Numbered from the stretch's first letter, positions 33,619-45,822 are shown. The stretch is DNA of 64,000 nt from Butyricicoccus sp. (GCA_020025885.1 JAHHRJ010000002.1:1-64000); one strand, 5' to 3'. Notes: generated by a model from the letters alone, not told the origin. Numbers and translations are program-made.

Positions 33619-34919
33619 TGAAGGAAACAGGACAGAATGAGGCAGACACTCGCCTGCGGTTGTTCAACCTGCTGGATAACCCCCGGCTGCGGATGCTGGT
33701 GGCGTTCGTACTGGCGGTAATCAGTTGGGTTATTGTTACAGTTGGCATTCAGCCGGGAACCGACCGGACGATTACCGGTGTTCCGGTGGATTTTTCCTAT
33801 GATTCGGCGCGTTACAGCGTACAGGGCCTATCCATCGTGAACGATCCCAAACAGACGGTATCCTTGAAGGTATACGGCAATGGGTCGGACATCGGCGGCC
33901 TGGACAAAGAAGATTTTGTAGTGTATCCCAAATACAATTCGGTCAAAGGCCCCGGACAGATCAACCTGTCGCTGGCTGTGAAGTGTATTTCGCAAACTGT
34001 CGATGCCAATAACATCAAAGTAAATGTGCACCCGGTCGATACCGGTGTGACGGTGGTATTCGATAAGGTAGAGGAAAAGAAAGTTCCGGTACGTATCGAA
34101 GCAAAGAACCTGGCAATCGAGGAAGGCTACACTCTGTACAAGTATCAGCCGGTGCCGTCCGAAATCACGCTGATGGGACCGGAAAATGAACTGAAGAAAA
34201 TTAAGGAAGCGGTTGCGCAGGTCACCGTGGAAGACAAGCTGAACCAGACCAAGACCCTGACTGCGCCGCTGACCTTTGTGAACGAAGCAGGCGAGCCGGT
34301 GGAACTGAAGTATGTCAAGCCAGAGGCAACCACGGCAGATGTTACGCTGACCGTTTATCAAAAGGCGGAGCTGCCGCTGGCGGTTACACTGGTTAATACG
34401 CCCCCGGGATTTGATGAAACATCGCTGAAGTACACGCTGAGCCAGAAGACCTTGCAGGTTGCCGGCCCGGCCAGCGTGATTGAAAACATGAAAGAGGTCA
34501 GCATTGGCTCGGTGGACCTGAGCACCTTTGCATTGGACCGCGTGTACGAACTGCCGGTGGAACTGCCCAACGGATTGGTCAGTGAAGAAAACGTCAGCAC
34601 TGTGACGCTGAATTTTGAGACCTCGAACCTGGCCACAAAAACCTTTAATTTGAAATCCGACGCGGTGCAGGTAATCAATATGCCGGCCGGATACAGCTTA
34701 GATGTATTGTCCAACCGCATCCGCAATGTGGTTGTGTGCGGCCCCAAAAACGTGTTGGACGGCCTGACCGCAGAATCTGTGGTGGCACGCATCAATATGG
34801 ATGAGCTGAACATCGTCACCGGCCAGCAAACTATCGCCGTAAACATTTATGTACCGGCAGATAACCGAATCTTTGCCCTGGGCAATTACTCGGTGTCCTG
34901 CCAGATCGAGAGCCAGTAA
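33615..34919 (+). CDS. cdaR: CdaR, YbbR-domain regulator of CdaA
   Basis: A 434-residue protein with one N-terminal membrane helix (about 30-50) and an extracellular part made of about four YbbR repeats (roughly 55-135, 140-225, 230-320, 325-430), each with the G-x-x-V-L/V-x-G-P-x strand pattern. Members bind and modulate CdaA. The start overlaps the cdaA stop (ATGA); a second ATG follows directly. The usual third gene glmM is absent; a FAD protein follows instead. Confidence 0.93.
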   Translation: MMKETGQNEADTRLRLFNLLDNPRLRMLVAFVLAVISWVIVTVGIQPGTDRTITGVPVDFSYDSARYSVQGLSIVNDPKQTVSLKVYGNGSDIGGLDKEDFVVYPKYNSVKGPGQINLSLAVKCISQTVDANNIKVNVHPVDTGVTVVFDKVEEKKVPVRIEAKNLAIEEGYTLYKYQPVPSEITLMGPENELKKIKEAVAQVTVEDKLNQTKTLTAPLTFVNEAGEPVELKYVKPEATTADVTLTVYQKAELPLAVTLVNTPPGFDETSLKYTLSQKTLQVAGPASVIENMKEVSIGSVDLSTFALDRVYELPVELPNGLVSEENVSTVTLNFETSNLATKTFNLKSDAVQVINMPAGYSLDVLSNRIRNVVVCGPKNVLDGLTAESVVARINMDELNIVTGQQTIAVNIYVPADNRIFALGNYSVSCQIESQ

Positions 34920-36511
34920 TGCTTTTAATTCGTAATATTCGCCTGCCCCTTACTGCGTGTGAAGGGGATGCTATTGCCCGTGCTGTGAAAATGGCACGGC
35001 TGCCTGCCGGAGAAATCGCTTCGGCTGGCATTTCCAAGTTATCTGTGGACGCGCGCCACGGCAAGCCGTCGCTGGTGTATACGGTTGCCATTTCGCTGCG
35101 CGACCCCATGCGCGAGAGCGCCTACCTGGGCAATCCTGCGGTTGCACAGCAAAAAGAAGCTGTTTTGGAGCTGAAAACAGGTACCGAGCCTTTGCAAAAT
35201 CGTCCTGTCGTGTGCGGCTTTGGCCCGGCGGGTATGTTTGCGGCCCTGCTGCTGGCACGGCAGGGCTTCCGTCCGCTGGTGCTGGAGCGCGGCCCTGCAC
35301 TGGAAGATCGCGTAAAGGCGGTGGAACACTTTTCCGCAACCGGCGAGTTGAACCCCAACGGAAACATCCAGTTTGGTGAAGGCGGCGCAGGCACATTTTC
35401 CGACGGCAAACTGACCACGCGCATTGGCGATGCGCTGTGCGGCTATGTGACGAAAGTGCTGCTGGAGCATGGCGCACCCAAGGAAATTGCCTGGCAACAA
35501 AAACCCCATGTGGGTACGGACCTTTTGCGCGGTGTGATCAAATCTATCCGCAAGGAAATCGAGCAGCTGGGCGGCGAGGTCCGTTTTAATACTGCGCTGA
35601 CCGGTCTGGTGCAAAGCGGCGGCAAGCTGGTCGGTATCGAAACCACGGCAGGCCAGATTCCCTGTGAAGCACTGATTCTGGCGGTAGGCCACTCGGCACG
35701 TGATACTTTCGCCATGCTGATGGATTCCGGCCTGAAGCTGACCTGTAAGCCGTTCAGCGTGGGCTTCCGCGCTGAGCATTTGCAGAGCCAGATCGAAAAA
35801 AGCCTGTACCACGAAGCGGCAGGCCACCCGGCTTTGCCCAGAGGCGAATACCAGCTTTCCCAGCATGTGGGCGAGCGTTGCGTATACACGTTTTGTATGT
35901 GTCCCGGCGGCCGCGTGGTGGCATCTGCCAGCGAGGAAGGCCGTGTGGTAACCAACGGCATGAGCTATCATGCGCGTGACGGCAAAAATGCCAACGCAGC
36001 TGTGGTCGTCAGCGTGGACGGCCGCGATTTTGACCAGGACCCCCGCAAGGCAATCGAATTCCAGCGAGAGCTGGAGCGCCGTGCCTATCAGGCCGGCTGT
36101 GTGGCTGGTGCGTATGCGGCACCGGCTGAAAATGTCCAGAGCTTTTTGCAGGGCGAAGGCAAGCTGCGCATCGGTGCAGTGGAGCCTACCTATGATCGCG
36201 GCGTAGTTGCAGCAGATCTGGGCGCACTTTTGCCCGATGAACTGGCTGAAACGCTGCGTGCAGGTTTGCGTGCCTACGAGCGCAAACTGGCAGGCTATAC
36301 CGGACCGGATGCAATCCTGACCGGTTTGGAAACCCGTACCAGCAGCCCTGTGCGTCTGGTTCGTACCGAAACCATGCAGAGCGAAACGCTGCAAGGCTTG
36401 TATCCCTGCGGAGAGGGCGCAGGATATGCAGGCGGCATTATGAGTGCTGCGGTGGATGGCTTGCGTGTGGCACGTACCATTTGCGAGCAGTATACGGCAC
36501 AAAAGCAGTAA
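34919..36511 (+). CDS. COG2509-type FAD-dependent dehydrogenase
   Basis: A 530-residue flavoprotein. After about 90 residues of an N-terminal ferredoxin-like region, a Rossmann FAD motif CGFGPAGMFAALLLARQG lies at about 98-116, followed by GNIQFGEGGAGTFSDGKL near 143-160 and a second FAD contact GEGAGYAGGIMSAAVDG near 500. This matches the uncharacterised FAD-dependent dehydrogenase family COG2509, widespread in Clostridia and often near c-di-AMP or glmM genes. The reaction is unknown. Its ATG shares one base with the cdaR stop (TAATG). Confidence 0.88.
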   Translation: MLLIRNIRLPLTACEGDAIARAVKMARLPAGEIASAGISKLSVDARHGKPSLVYTVAISLRDPMRESAYLGNPAVAQQKEAVLELKTGTEPLQNRPVVCGFGPAGMFAALLLARQGFRPLVLERGPALEDRVKAVEHFSATGELNPNGNIQFGEGGAGTFSDGKLTTRIGDALCGYVTKVLLEHGAPKEIAWQQKPHVGTDLLRGVIKSIRKEIEQLGGEVRFNTALTGLVQSGGKLVGIETTAGQIPCEALILAVGHSARDTFAMLMDSGLKLTCKPFSVGFRAEHLQSQIEKSLYHEAAGHPALPRGEYQLSQHVGERCVYTFCMCPGGRVVASASEEGRVVTNGMSYHARDGKNANAAVVVSVDGRDFDQDPRKAIEFQRELERRAYQAGCVAGAYAAPAENVQSFLQGEGKLRIGAVEPTYDRGVVAADLGALLPDELAETLRAGLRAYERKLAGYTGPDAILTGLETRTSSPVRLVRTETMQSETLQGLYPCGEGAGYAGGIMSAAVDGLRVARTICEQYTAQKQ

Positions 36512-36550
36512 GCTGAAGGGGTAACGGAAAGGAATAAAAAACAGGAAAAT

Positions 36551-37825
36551 ATGAAAACAGGTAAGGAAAATTTCGATTATTCCAATTTATATAAAAATAC
36601 AGGCAATCCGCCACCCCAACAGGAAGGTACCCCGAACTACGGCAGCGGCTCTGATTTGGAGCGTATGCTGGAAGAACAGCTGCGCAGCGTGGGCCGCGCA
36701 GTAGACGAAGGCATGTCCTACGGATTTGCAAAGATGAACCGCGTGTTTGAGGATACCGACCGTTGGGAGCGTGTGACCGAGCGGCTGGCGTTTGCAGCAG
36801 ACCGCATGAGCAGCCAGCTGGATCGCACGATCAGCCACGCCGTTGACGCTTACAAGAAAAATAGTGAAAGTAAAGCAGACCCCCAGGCACAGAAAAACAG
36901 CCAGATTTGGCGCAAGCTGCGCAGCTCCGCTACAAAACGCCGCGTTTTGGGCATAGTGCTGTCCTTTTGGTGCGGTTTACTTGCAGTTGGTATGATTCTC
37001 CCCATGCTGGTTGAAACCAGCTTTATTGGCGGCTTTGCTGTCATGGCGGGTTTGGCGCTTTTGGGCCTAAGCTATGGTGTTGAAAACCTGCGGTTTGCAC
37101 GGTTCGCAAGGGAGTTTGTCGGTGTGGCAGAGGGAAGAAACGTCTTTTCTCTGGATTATCTGGCAGGCGATATGAATATGCCGGAGCGCAAACTGCGCAA
37201 GCTGGTGCAGCGCTATCTGAATCGTGGCTGGCTGACGGCATGGCTGGATAAAGGCAAAAATACCTTGTATATGGACCTGGCTGACTGGCGCGCAGCGCGC
37301 GAAGAACAGACAGAAACCGCAAAGGAAGAACATCGCGAAGCGCAGCAGACCCAAACGGCTGATGCAACGAACCAGGCTGACGCCGAACAGGACCCGCTGG
37401 CAAAGCTGGAAAACTTTGTGGAGATTCTGGCAAAAGAATCCTGCATGATGGCAGATGACGCACAGGCGGTGCAGGAGCTGAAAGAACTGGAAAAAACCAG
37501 CCGTGCCATTTTAAGCTGGACCCAAAAACACCCGGAAAGTCTGCCCAAGATTCGGCACCTGACCGAGCAGTATATTCCGCTGACGCTGAAGCTTTTGTAT
37601 ACCTACAACGATTTGAAGTTGCATGACGGCGATAACGCGGCACATGTGCGAAAAGATATTGCAGGGATGCTGCATTCGTTGAATTTGGGCTTTTCTGCCT
37701 TGCAGGATAAGCTTTTGGACGAAGTTGCGATGGATGTTACCGGCGATATTGCTGCGCTGCAGGGAATGCTGGCGTGGGATGGTTTGTCGGAAGATACGTT
37801 GTTTCAGGAAAAGCCCGGCCAGTAA
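36551..37825 (+). CDS. XpaC-like membrane protein (5-bromo-4-chloroindolyl phosphate hydrolysis family)
   Basis: A 424-residue protein: a polar N-terminus, two membrane helices (about 135-155 and 158-178), a winged-helix-like segment (about 200-245), a Glu/Gln/Ala-rich linker (250-285), then a C-terminal helical domain with YIPLTLKLLYTYNDL near 340, typical of XpaC. XpaC relatives accompany TelA-type toxic-anion-resistance proteins, but none is here. Function unknown. The ribosome site is weak (AGGAAA), perhaps relying on coupling to the gene before. Confidence 0.75.
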   Translation: MKTGKENFDYSNLYKNTGNPPPQQEGTPNYGSGSDLERMLEEQLRSVGRAVDEGMSYGFAKMNRVFEDTDRWERVTERLAFAADRMSSQLDRTISHAVDAYKKNSESKADPQAQKNSQIWRKLRSSATKRRVLGIVLSFWCGLLAVGMILPMLVETSFIGGFAVMAGLALLGLSYGVENLRFARFAREFVGVAEGRNVFSLDYLAGDMNMPERKLRKLVQRYLNRGWLTAWLDKGKNTLYMDLADWRAAREEQTETAKEEHREAQQTQTADATNQADAEQDPLAKLENFVEILAKESCMMADDAQAVQELKELEKTSRAILSWTQKHPESLPKIRHLTEQYIPLTLKLLYTYNDLKLHDGDNAAHVRKDIAGMLHSLNLGFSALQDKLLDEVAMDVTGDIAALQGMLAWDGLSEDTLFQEKPGQ

Positions 37826-37893
37826 CCGGGCATGATGAGTATAAGAGAACATAAAATAATAGTGGAAGTAGAGAGTAGAAGGGAGAGCGCAAA

Positions 37894-40020
37894 ATGCAGT
37901 ATCGCAGTTGGGAGCCGCGCGGTGTCGACCGTGTAGCAGCGGCAAACCTGGCGAAGTGCCTGGCAGAGGAAGCGCTGTATGCAGACCCGGCACTGGAGGA
38001 ATCTGCACTGTCTCCGGAAGCAATGACGGAGCGCCTTGCGCAACAAACAAAAAGCTATGTATTGCTGGCCGGTGTGCTGGCGGCACGCGGCATGACCGAC
38101 CCAGAGCAGGTAATGGATTTTCTGGCGGCGGATGCGCCAATGTCCAACCCCATGCTGATGCAGGATATGGACAAAGCTTGTGCGCGGATTTACCGTGCTG
38201 TGGACGAAGGCGAAACCATCGTGGTCTTTGGCGATTACGATGTGGACGGCGTAACAGCCACCGCACTGCTGTATCAGCATTTGAAATGCATGGGTGCAGA
38301 CGTAAAATGCATGCTGCCCAGCCGGGAAGGCGATGGCTATGGCCTGAGCCGCCACACGGTAGATGCCATTCATAAGCACGGTTACAGCCTGATTATCACG
38401 GTGGATAACGGCGTTTCCGCAGTGGAAGAAGCTGCATATGCAACAGAGCTGGGCATGGATTTGATTATCACGGACCACCATCTACCGCCCGACCAGCTGC
38501 CGCAGGCAGTTGCTGTTGTGGACCCGATGCGTCCGGATGATACCAGTCCCTTCAAGGGATTGTCCGGTGCCGGCGTTGCGTTCAAGCTGTGCGCGGCGCT
38601 GGACGAATGTATGCCGGAGCAGGTGCTGGATTTCTGCGGCGATTTGGCAGCGATGGGCACCATCGCAGACGTGATGCCGCTTGTTGGCGAAAACCGTACT
38701 CTGGTAGCGGCTGGCCTGGCCATGCTGCAAAACAGCGACAGACCCGGTATCCGTGCATTGTTGGAAATCACAGGCTTGGCGGATAAGAACATCACGGCAG
38801 AAAACGTCAGCTTTGCGCTGGCACCGCGCATCAACGCGGCAGGCCGTATGGATAGTGCCGTGACCGCTTTGCAGCTTTTATTGTGCGAGGATGAAGACCG
38901 CGCGGAGGAGCTGGCAGCAAAGCTGAACGAAGAAAATCAGAACCGCCAGAAAATCGAACAGGACATTGCTGCCGCTGTACAGGCACAGCTGGATGCAGAC
39001 CCGTCTTTGCGTGAGCAGCGCGTGGTTGTAGTATGCGGACATGGCTGGCATCCTGGCGTAATCGGCATCGTTGCAAGCCGCTTGGTGGAGCAGCTGGGCC
39101 GGCCGGTAATGGTAATCAGCGTTGACGAAAAAGGCGAAGGCCGCGGCAGCGGACGCAGCCTGGGCAGCTTGAATCTGCACGACTGCATTGCATCCTGCTC
39201 GGATTTGCTGATTCGTTATGGCGGCCACGCAATGGCGGCCGGCCTTTCAGTGGAAGAACAAAACATTCCGGCGCTGCGCCGCCGTATGAACGAATGGGCT
39301 TTGCGGGAAGTACCTGTGCTGAAGCGTCCACCGCTCCAGCCGGATTTGTCGCTTCAGCTGGATAAAACCAATCTGGACGCAGTGCGCGCACTGGACCGCC
39401 TGGCACCTTTGGGCAGCAAAAACCCGCCCCCCATCTTCCTGTTGGAAAACGTGCAGATCGATGGCGTGTATCCGGTTTCTGAAGGCCGCCACACGCGCGT
39501 TCGGCTGCGGCAGGGAAACACTAGCCTGTACGCGGTATATTTCGGCATGACACCCCCCAGCTTTGCCTATGGCATTGGGGACAGGGTCGATGTAATTTTG
39601 AACCTCTCGGTGTACGAAGCACGCGGCGGTGCCCAGTATTCGGGCCGCATTGTGGATATTCGCCCGGCGGGGCTGGGCAATGCACCGGCCAGCCAGGCAG
39701 AACTGTTTGAAGGCTTCTGCGGCGGTGCAAAGCTGTCGGACGAACAAAAAACACTTTTGTACCCCACCCGAAAGGATATTGCGGCAGTGTATCAAACGCT
39801 GCGCAGCGGTATGTGGCATGCGGACGATTTGCAGCCGCTGTTTGCACGCCTGGGCGCGGATCAGGCAGGTAAAATCATGGCCGGCATTACAGCGCTCAAG
39901 CAGCTGGGGCTGGTAACAGAACAAGAAAATAACGGCGCCACCGTGCTGGCGCTTGTCCCCACGGCGGAGAAAAAAGATCTGGCGTCTGCGCCGATCCTGA
40001 AACGTATGGAGGATATGTAA
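37894..40020 (+). CDS. recJ: Single-stranded-DNA-specific exonuclease RecJ
   Basis: A 708-residue DHH-family 5'-3' exonuclease for recombination and repair. The core has FGDYDVDGVTA near 112-122, DNGVS near 170 and the TDHH motif near 192. DHHA1 follows with GHGWHPGVIGIVASRL near 382 and GGHAMAAGLS near 445. An OB-like domain and an extra C-terminal region (about 590-708) complete it. GAAGGGAGAG precedes the ATG. It is followed by rel two bases after its stop. Confidence 0.95.
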   Translation: MQYRSWEPRGVDRVAAANLAKCLAEEALYADPALEESALSPEAMTERLAQQTKSYVLLAGVLAARGMTDPEQVMDFLAADAPMSNPMLMQDMDKACARIYRAVDEGETIVVFGDYDVDGVTATALLYQHLKCMGADVKCMLPSREGDGYGLSRHTVDAIHKHGYSLIITVDNGVSAVEEAAYATELGMDLIITDHHLPPDQLPQAVAVVDPMRPDDTSPFKGLSGAGVAFKLCAALDECMPEQVLDFCGDLAAMGTIADVMPLVGENRTLVAAGLAMLQNSDRPGIRALLEITGLADKNITAENVSFALAPRINAAGRMDSAVTALQLLLCEDEDRAEELAAKLNEENQNRQKIEQDIAAAVQAQLDADPSLREQRVVVVCGHGWHPGVIGIVASRLVEQLGRPVMVISVDEKGEGRGSGRSLGSLNLHDCIASCSDLLIRYGGHAMAAGLSVEEQNIPALRRRMNEWALREVPVLKRPPLQPDLSLQLDKTNLDAVRALDRLAPLGSKNPPPIFLLENVQIDGVYPVSEGRHTRVRLRQGNTSLYAVYFGMTPPSFAYGIGDRVDVILNLSVYEARGGAQYSGRIVDIRPAGLGNAPASQAELFEGFCGGAKLSDEQKTLLYPTRKDIAAVYQTLRSGMWHADDLQPLFARLGADQAGKIMAGITALKQLGLVTEQENNGATVLALVPTAEKKDLASAPILKRMEDM

Positions 40021-40022
40021 TT

Positions 40023-42353
<2,331 letters not shown>

Positions 42354-42354
42354 A

Positions 42355-42810
42355 ATGCGAGCAGTAATTCAGCGTGTAACTTCGGCTTCGGTGTCGGTAA
42401 ACGGTGGCCCGGAGCGTAAAATCGGCCAGGGCTTGATGATTTTATTGGGTATCAAGGATACCGACAGCCTGGACATCGTGCCCAAACTGGCAGAAAAGTG
42501 TGCAGGTCTGCGCATCTTTTCCGATGCGGAAGGCAAATTGAATTGCAGCGCCAAGGAGCTGGGGCTTTCTGCACTGGTGGTGTCCAACTTTACACTGTAC
42601 GGCAACACCAAAAAGGGTATGCGCCCCAGTTTTATCGCAGCAGCAAAGCCGCCGCTTTCCACCCAGGCATACGAGCTGTTTCTGGAAGAAATGAACAAGC
42701 AGGGCTTGAAAGAAGTCCAGCACGGTGAATTCGGCGCGGATATGCAGGTGTCACTGGTCAACGATGGGCCGGTTACCATCGTGATGGACACCGATGAATG
42801 GAAGAGGTAA
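42355..42810 (+). CDS. dtd: D-aminoacyl-tRNA deacylase
   Basis: A 151-residue DTD that removes D-amino acids (and glycine from tRNA-Ala) from mischarged tRNA. The Gly-cisPro motif NDGPVTI is at the C-terminus, and KKGMRPSF is near 85. The usual SQFTL motif reads SNFTLY here. It starts one base after the rel stop, so is coupled to it. Confidence 0.95.
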   Translation: MRAVIQRVTSASVSVNGGPERKIGQGLMILLGIKDTDSLDIVPKLAEKCAGLRIFSDAEGKLNCSAKELGLSALVVSNFTLYGNTKKGMRPSFIAAAKPPLSTQAYELFLEEMNKQGLKEVQHGEFGADMQVSLVNDGPVTIVMDTDEWKR

Positions 42811-42814
42811 CAGC

Positions 42815-43417
42815 ATGAAATTTTTTCAGTTGAATGGTCCGGCACCGCTGTTTACAAACAGCTTTCTGCTGATTTCCGAAGGCGGCCACGGCGCCATCAT
42901 CGACCCGGCGGCTTCGGCAGAAGAATATAACCGCATCCTGAGCCGGGAAGGCGCAACGCTGACCCATATTTTCTGCACGCACGGACATTTTGACCATGTG
43001 GGCGCAGGCGAACAGCTGCGCACGCAGTGGGGCGCAAAGCTCTATTGCGAGCCGTCTGATTTGAACAGCCCCTGGCTGTATCCGCTGACCGTAAGCGACA
43101 GCGGCTATACCGAAGGCCAGCCCATCAGCGTGGATGAATTGACCTTTACCCCGTGGCATACGCCCGGCCATACCCCCGGCAGCGTGTGCATTCTGTGCGG
43201 TGACTGTCTGTTTACCGGCGATACGCTATTTGCCGGTGGCGCAGGCCGAACCGATATGGACGGCGGCAGCTATCCCCAGCTGATTGCCAGCGGTAAAAAG
43301 CTCAAGCGGCTGCCCATCTCTGCCGAAACTAAGGTCCTGCCCGGACACGAAGGCACTTCGACCTACGGCTATGAAATGGAAAACAATTATTTTATCACGG
43401 TAATGTGTCAGGATTGA
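42815..43417 (+). CDS. MBL-fold metallo-hydrolase (glyoxalase II-like)
   Basis: A 200-residue metallo-beta-lactamase-fold hydrolase with H-x-H-x-D-H in THGHFDHVG near 60, H in TPGHTPGS near 117, D in FTGDTLF near 138 and H in LPGHEG near 182. The short form common in Firmicutes is often annotated as glyoxalase II-like; the substrate is unproven. The ATG at 42815 lies four bases after the dtd stop. Confidence 0.9.
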   Translation: MKFFQLNGPAPLFTNSFLLISEGGHGAIIDPAASAEEYNRILSREGATLTHIFCTHGHFDHVGAGEQLRTQWGAKLYCEPSDLNSPWLYPLTVSDSGYTEGQPISVDELTFTPWHTPGHTPGSVCILCGDCLFTGDTLFAGGAGRTDMDGGSYPQLIASGKKLKRLPISAETKVLPGHEGTSTYGYEMENNYFITVMCQD

Positions 43418-43428
43418 CAGGAGATTGC

Positions 43429-44895
43429 ATGAAAATTTATATCACAGGCCTTGCTTCCGGCTATGATGTGGAGCATTTGGTGCGGCTGTTCTTTCCGCTG
43501 GCACCGCTGACGGCAGAAAAACCGGAGGAAACGGAAGATGCGGTGTGCGCTGATTTTGGCGCAAAAGAAATGACGGCTGTACTGGTGCAGAACGGCGAAA
43601 AAACCGTTCGCACTGCGCCGCTGCCGCCGGAAGACGTAAAACAGGACCAGGCACTGGCTGGCCTGGTATATGATTTGCTGCGGGAAAAAACCGGCATTCG
43701 TCCCGCCTGGGGCAAGCTGACCGGTGTTCGCCCGGTGCGCCTGATTCATGACGAGCGTGCACACGGTGCATCGGAAGCAGAAATCGAATCCTACTTTATC
43801 GACCATTTTGACTGCACCCGCGAAAAATTTGAGATGATTCGCAATATCGCCAACGTGCAGGAGCATATTCTGGAAAAGGGCCGCGGCGACCGATATTACA
43901 GCCTTTACATCGGCATTCCGTTCTGCCCGTCCCGCTGCAGCTATTGCAGCTTTGTCAGCTGCAACCTGGACCGTGACCGCAAGCTGGTGCAGCCTTATGT
44001 GGACGACCTTTGCGAGGAAATCCGTGCCATTCGGGACCAGGCAGAGCATAATCACATGCATCTGTGCAGCATTTACATCGGCGGCGGCACACCCACCAGC
44101 CTGTCGGCAGCGCAGCTGCGCCAGCTGATGGAAACGGTCAAGGAATGCTTCGACCTGTCCGACCTGCTGGAGTACACCGTAGAGGCAGGCCGCCCGGACT
44201 GCACCGATGCAGAAAAGCTGGCTATCATCAAGGAGCTGGGCGCAACACGCATTTCCATCAATCCCCAGACCTTCTCGGACCAGGTGCTGGCTAACATCGG
44301 CCGTAAGCACTCGGCAGAGGATATTGTGCGCTGCTACAAAGAAGCACGTGCCGTGGGCCATCAGGACATCAACATGGACCTGATTGCCGGTCTGCCCGGT
44401 GATACGGTCGAAGGCTTTGAAGCAAGCCTGCGCCGTGCCATCGCGCTGGACCCGGAGAACATCACCGTGCATACGCTGACGCTGAAGCGCGCCTCCCGCA
44501 TTATGATTGAGGGACAGGCCGACCAGGAATACGCCGATGTGGCCGCCATGCTGGAAAAATGTCATCTGCTGGTAGAGGCAGGCTACATTCCGTATTACCT
44601 GTACCGCCAGAAGAACACCCTGCAAAATCTGGAAAACGTGGGCTGGTGTAAACCGGGCCATGAGGGATATTATAATATCTACATCATGGAAGAAATCCAT
44701 GCCATCCTTTCCGCAGGCGCAGGCGGCAGCACCAAGCTGGTGCGTCCCGGCGAAATTCAGCGCATTTTTAACTACAAGTATCCGCAGGAATATGTCCAGC
44801 GTTTCGATGAAATTCTGGAGCGGAAAAAAGGAGTCACTGCGTTTTATGAGCAAGAAACTGATCCCAAAGCGGCTGGTGGAAATCAGCCTGTTTAA
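43429..44895 (+). CDS. hemZ: Coproporphyrinogen dehydrogenase HemZ-type radical SAM protein
   Basis: A 488-residue radical SAM enzyme. An N-terminal domain of about 150 residues, characteristic of HemZ, precedes the cluster motif CPSRCSYCSF (CxxxCxxC, about 165-174), then YIGGGTPTSL near 220 and GLPGDTVEGF near 325. HemZ relatives are oxygen-independent coproporphyrinogen oxidase homologues; some bind haem rather than oxidise it, so the reaction is uncertain. The ATG at 43429 follows ACAGGAG, and the upstream MBL gene ends 11 bases before it. The 3' end overlaps the next gene by 50 bases. Confidence 0.9.
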   Translation: MKIYITGLASGYDVEHLVRLFFPLAPLTAEKPEETEDAVCADFGAKEMTAVLVQNGEKTVRTAPLPPEDVKQDQALAGLVYDLLREKTGIRPAWGKLTGVRPVRLIHDERAHGASEAEIESYFIDHFDCTREKFEMIRNIANVQEHILEKGRGDRYYSLYIGIPFCPSRCSYCSFVSCNLDRDRKLVQPYVDDLCEEIRAIRDQAEHNHMHLCSIYIGGGTPTSLSAAQLRQLMETVKECFDLSDLLEYTVEAGRPDCTDAEKLAIIKELGATRISINPQTFSDQVLANIGRKHSAEDIVRCYKEARAVGHQDINMDLIAGLPGDTVEGFEASLRRAIALDPENITVHTLTLKRASRIMIEGQADQEYADVAAMLEKCHLLVEAGYIPYYLYRQKNTLQNLENVGWCKPGHEGYYNIYIMEEIHAILSAGAGGSTKLVRPGEIQRIFNYKYPQEYVQRFDEILERKKGVTAFYEQETDPKAAGGNQPV

Positions 44896-45787
44896 TATTG
44901 CTGCCATGCAGCCGGACGAGCTGATTCGGGACGGCGAACAAGCTTACCGTCACCGTTTGGAAAAGGCGGCTGACAGTATTCTGGAATCCAGCGCAAAAAT
45001 CATTATGCTGACAGGCCCTTCCAGTAGCGGCAAAACCACAACCAGCATCGAACTGGCCGAAACGTTGCAGCAGCGCGGCACGCCTGCGCAGGTGCTCAGC
45101 CTGGATAACTTTTTCATCGGCGCGGAAAATTACCCCATCCTGCCCAACGGCAACAAGGACTACGAAAGCCCTGCCACGCTGGATATGCCGGAAATTAACC
45201 GCTGTCTAGCTGAACTGAACGAAAACGGTGCAACGGATGCACCGGTGTATGATTTTGCCCACGAAAGACGCGCAGATTATCGCCAGCACATCGATTTGCA
45301 CGGCGGCGTGTGCATCATGGAAGGTATCCATGCACTGAATCCGCTTTTGACCGAGCTTTTGCCGGAGGACGGCGTGTTTTATATTTACGCCGGCCTGCGG
45401 GAGGAATACGCCTGTGAAGGTATCCGCACCATCAGCACGCGAGAAATCCGCCTGTGCCGCCGTGTCCTGCGTGACATGATGACACGCGGCCACAGCCCGG
45501 AAAAGACGCTGGCTATGTGGAACGACGTGCTGGAGGGAGAAAACCAGTATGTGCGCATCTACAAGCCGCGTGCAGATTTGATTCTGGATACCTCCTTTAC
45601 CTACGAGCTGGGCGTGATGGCCGGTCTGGTGGATAAGGCACTGCATATGCTGGACCCGAACTGCCCCTATTACGAACGAATGGAGCAGGCAGCAGCCTTG
45701 TTTGCGGACGTGCGCAAGATCCCGGTAAGCAGCGTACCCAAGGACAGTATGCTGCGAGAATTTTATGGGGCTTTCCATAACGAATGA
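44846..45787 (+). CDS. Uridine kinase-like nucleoside kinase
   Basis: A 313-residue P-loop kinase with GPSSSGKTTTS (about 56-66), SLDNFF near 87, DFAHERR near 135 and the MEGIHALN Walker B region near 155. It resembles the kinase part of the longer TGS/ThrRS-like nucleoside kinases of Firmicutes, but without their N-terminal domains. It probably phosphorylates uridine or another nucleoside. The ATG lies inside the end of hemZ (50-base overlap, different frame), with AAGGAG 13 bases upstream, so it is translationally coupled. Confidence 0.85.
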   Translation: MSKKLIPKRLVEISLFNIAAMQPDELIRDGEQAYRHRLEKAADSILESSAKIIMLTGPSSSGKTTTSIELAETLQQRGTPAQVLSLDNFFIGAENYPILPNGNKDYESPATLDMPEINRCLAELNENGATDAPVYDFAHERRADYRQHIDLHGGVCIMEGIHALNPLLTELLPEDGVFYIYAGLREEYACEGIRTISTREIRLCRRVLRDMMTRGHSPEKTLAMWNDVLEGENQYVRIYKPRADLILDTSFTYELGVMAGLVDKALHMLDPNCPYYERMEQAAALFADVRKIPVSSVPKDSMLREFYGAFHNE

Positions 45788-45822
45788 GTTTATGACCAGT
45801 TTGTAAAATACACGCTGGCACA

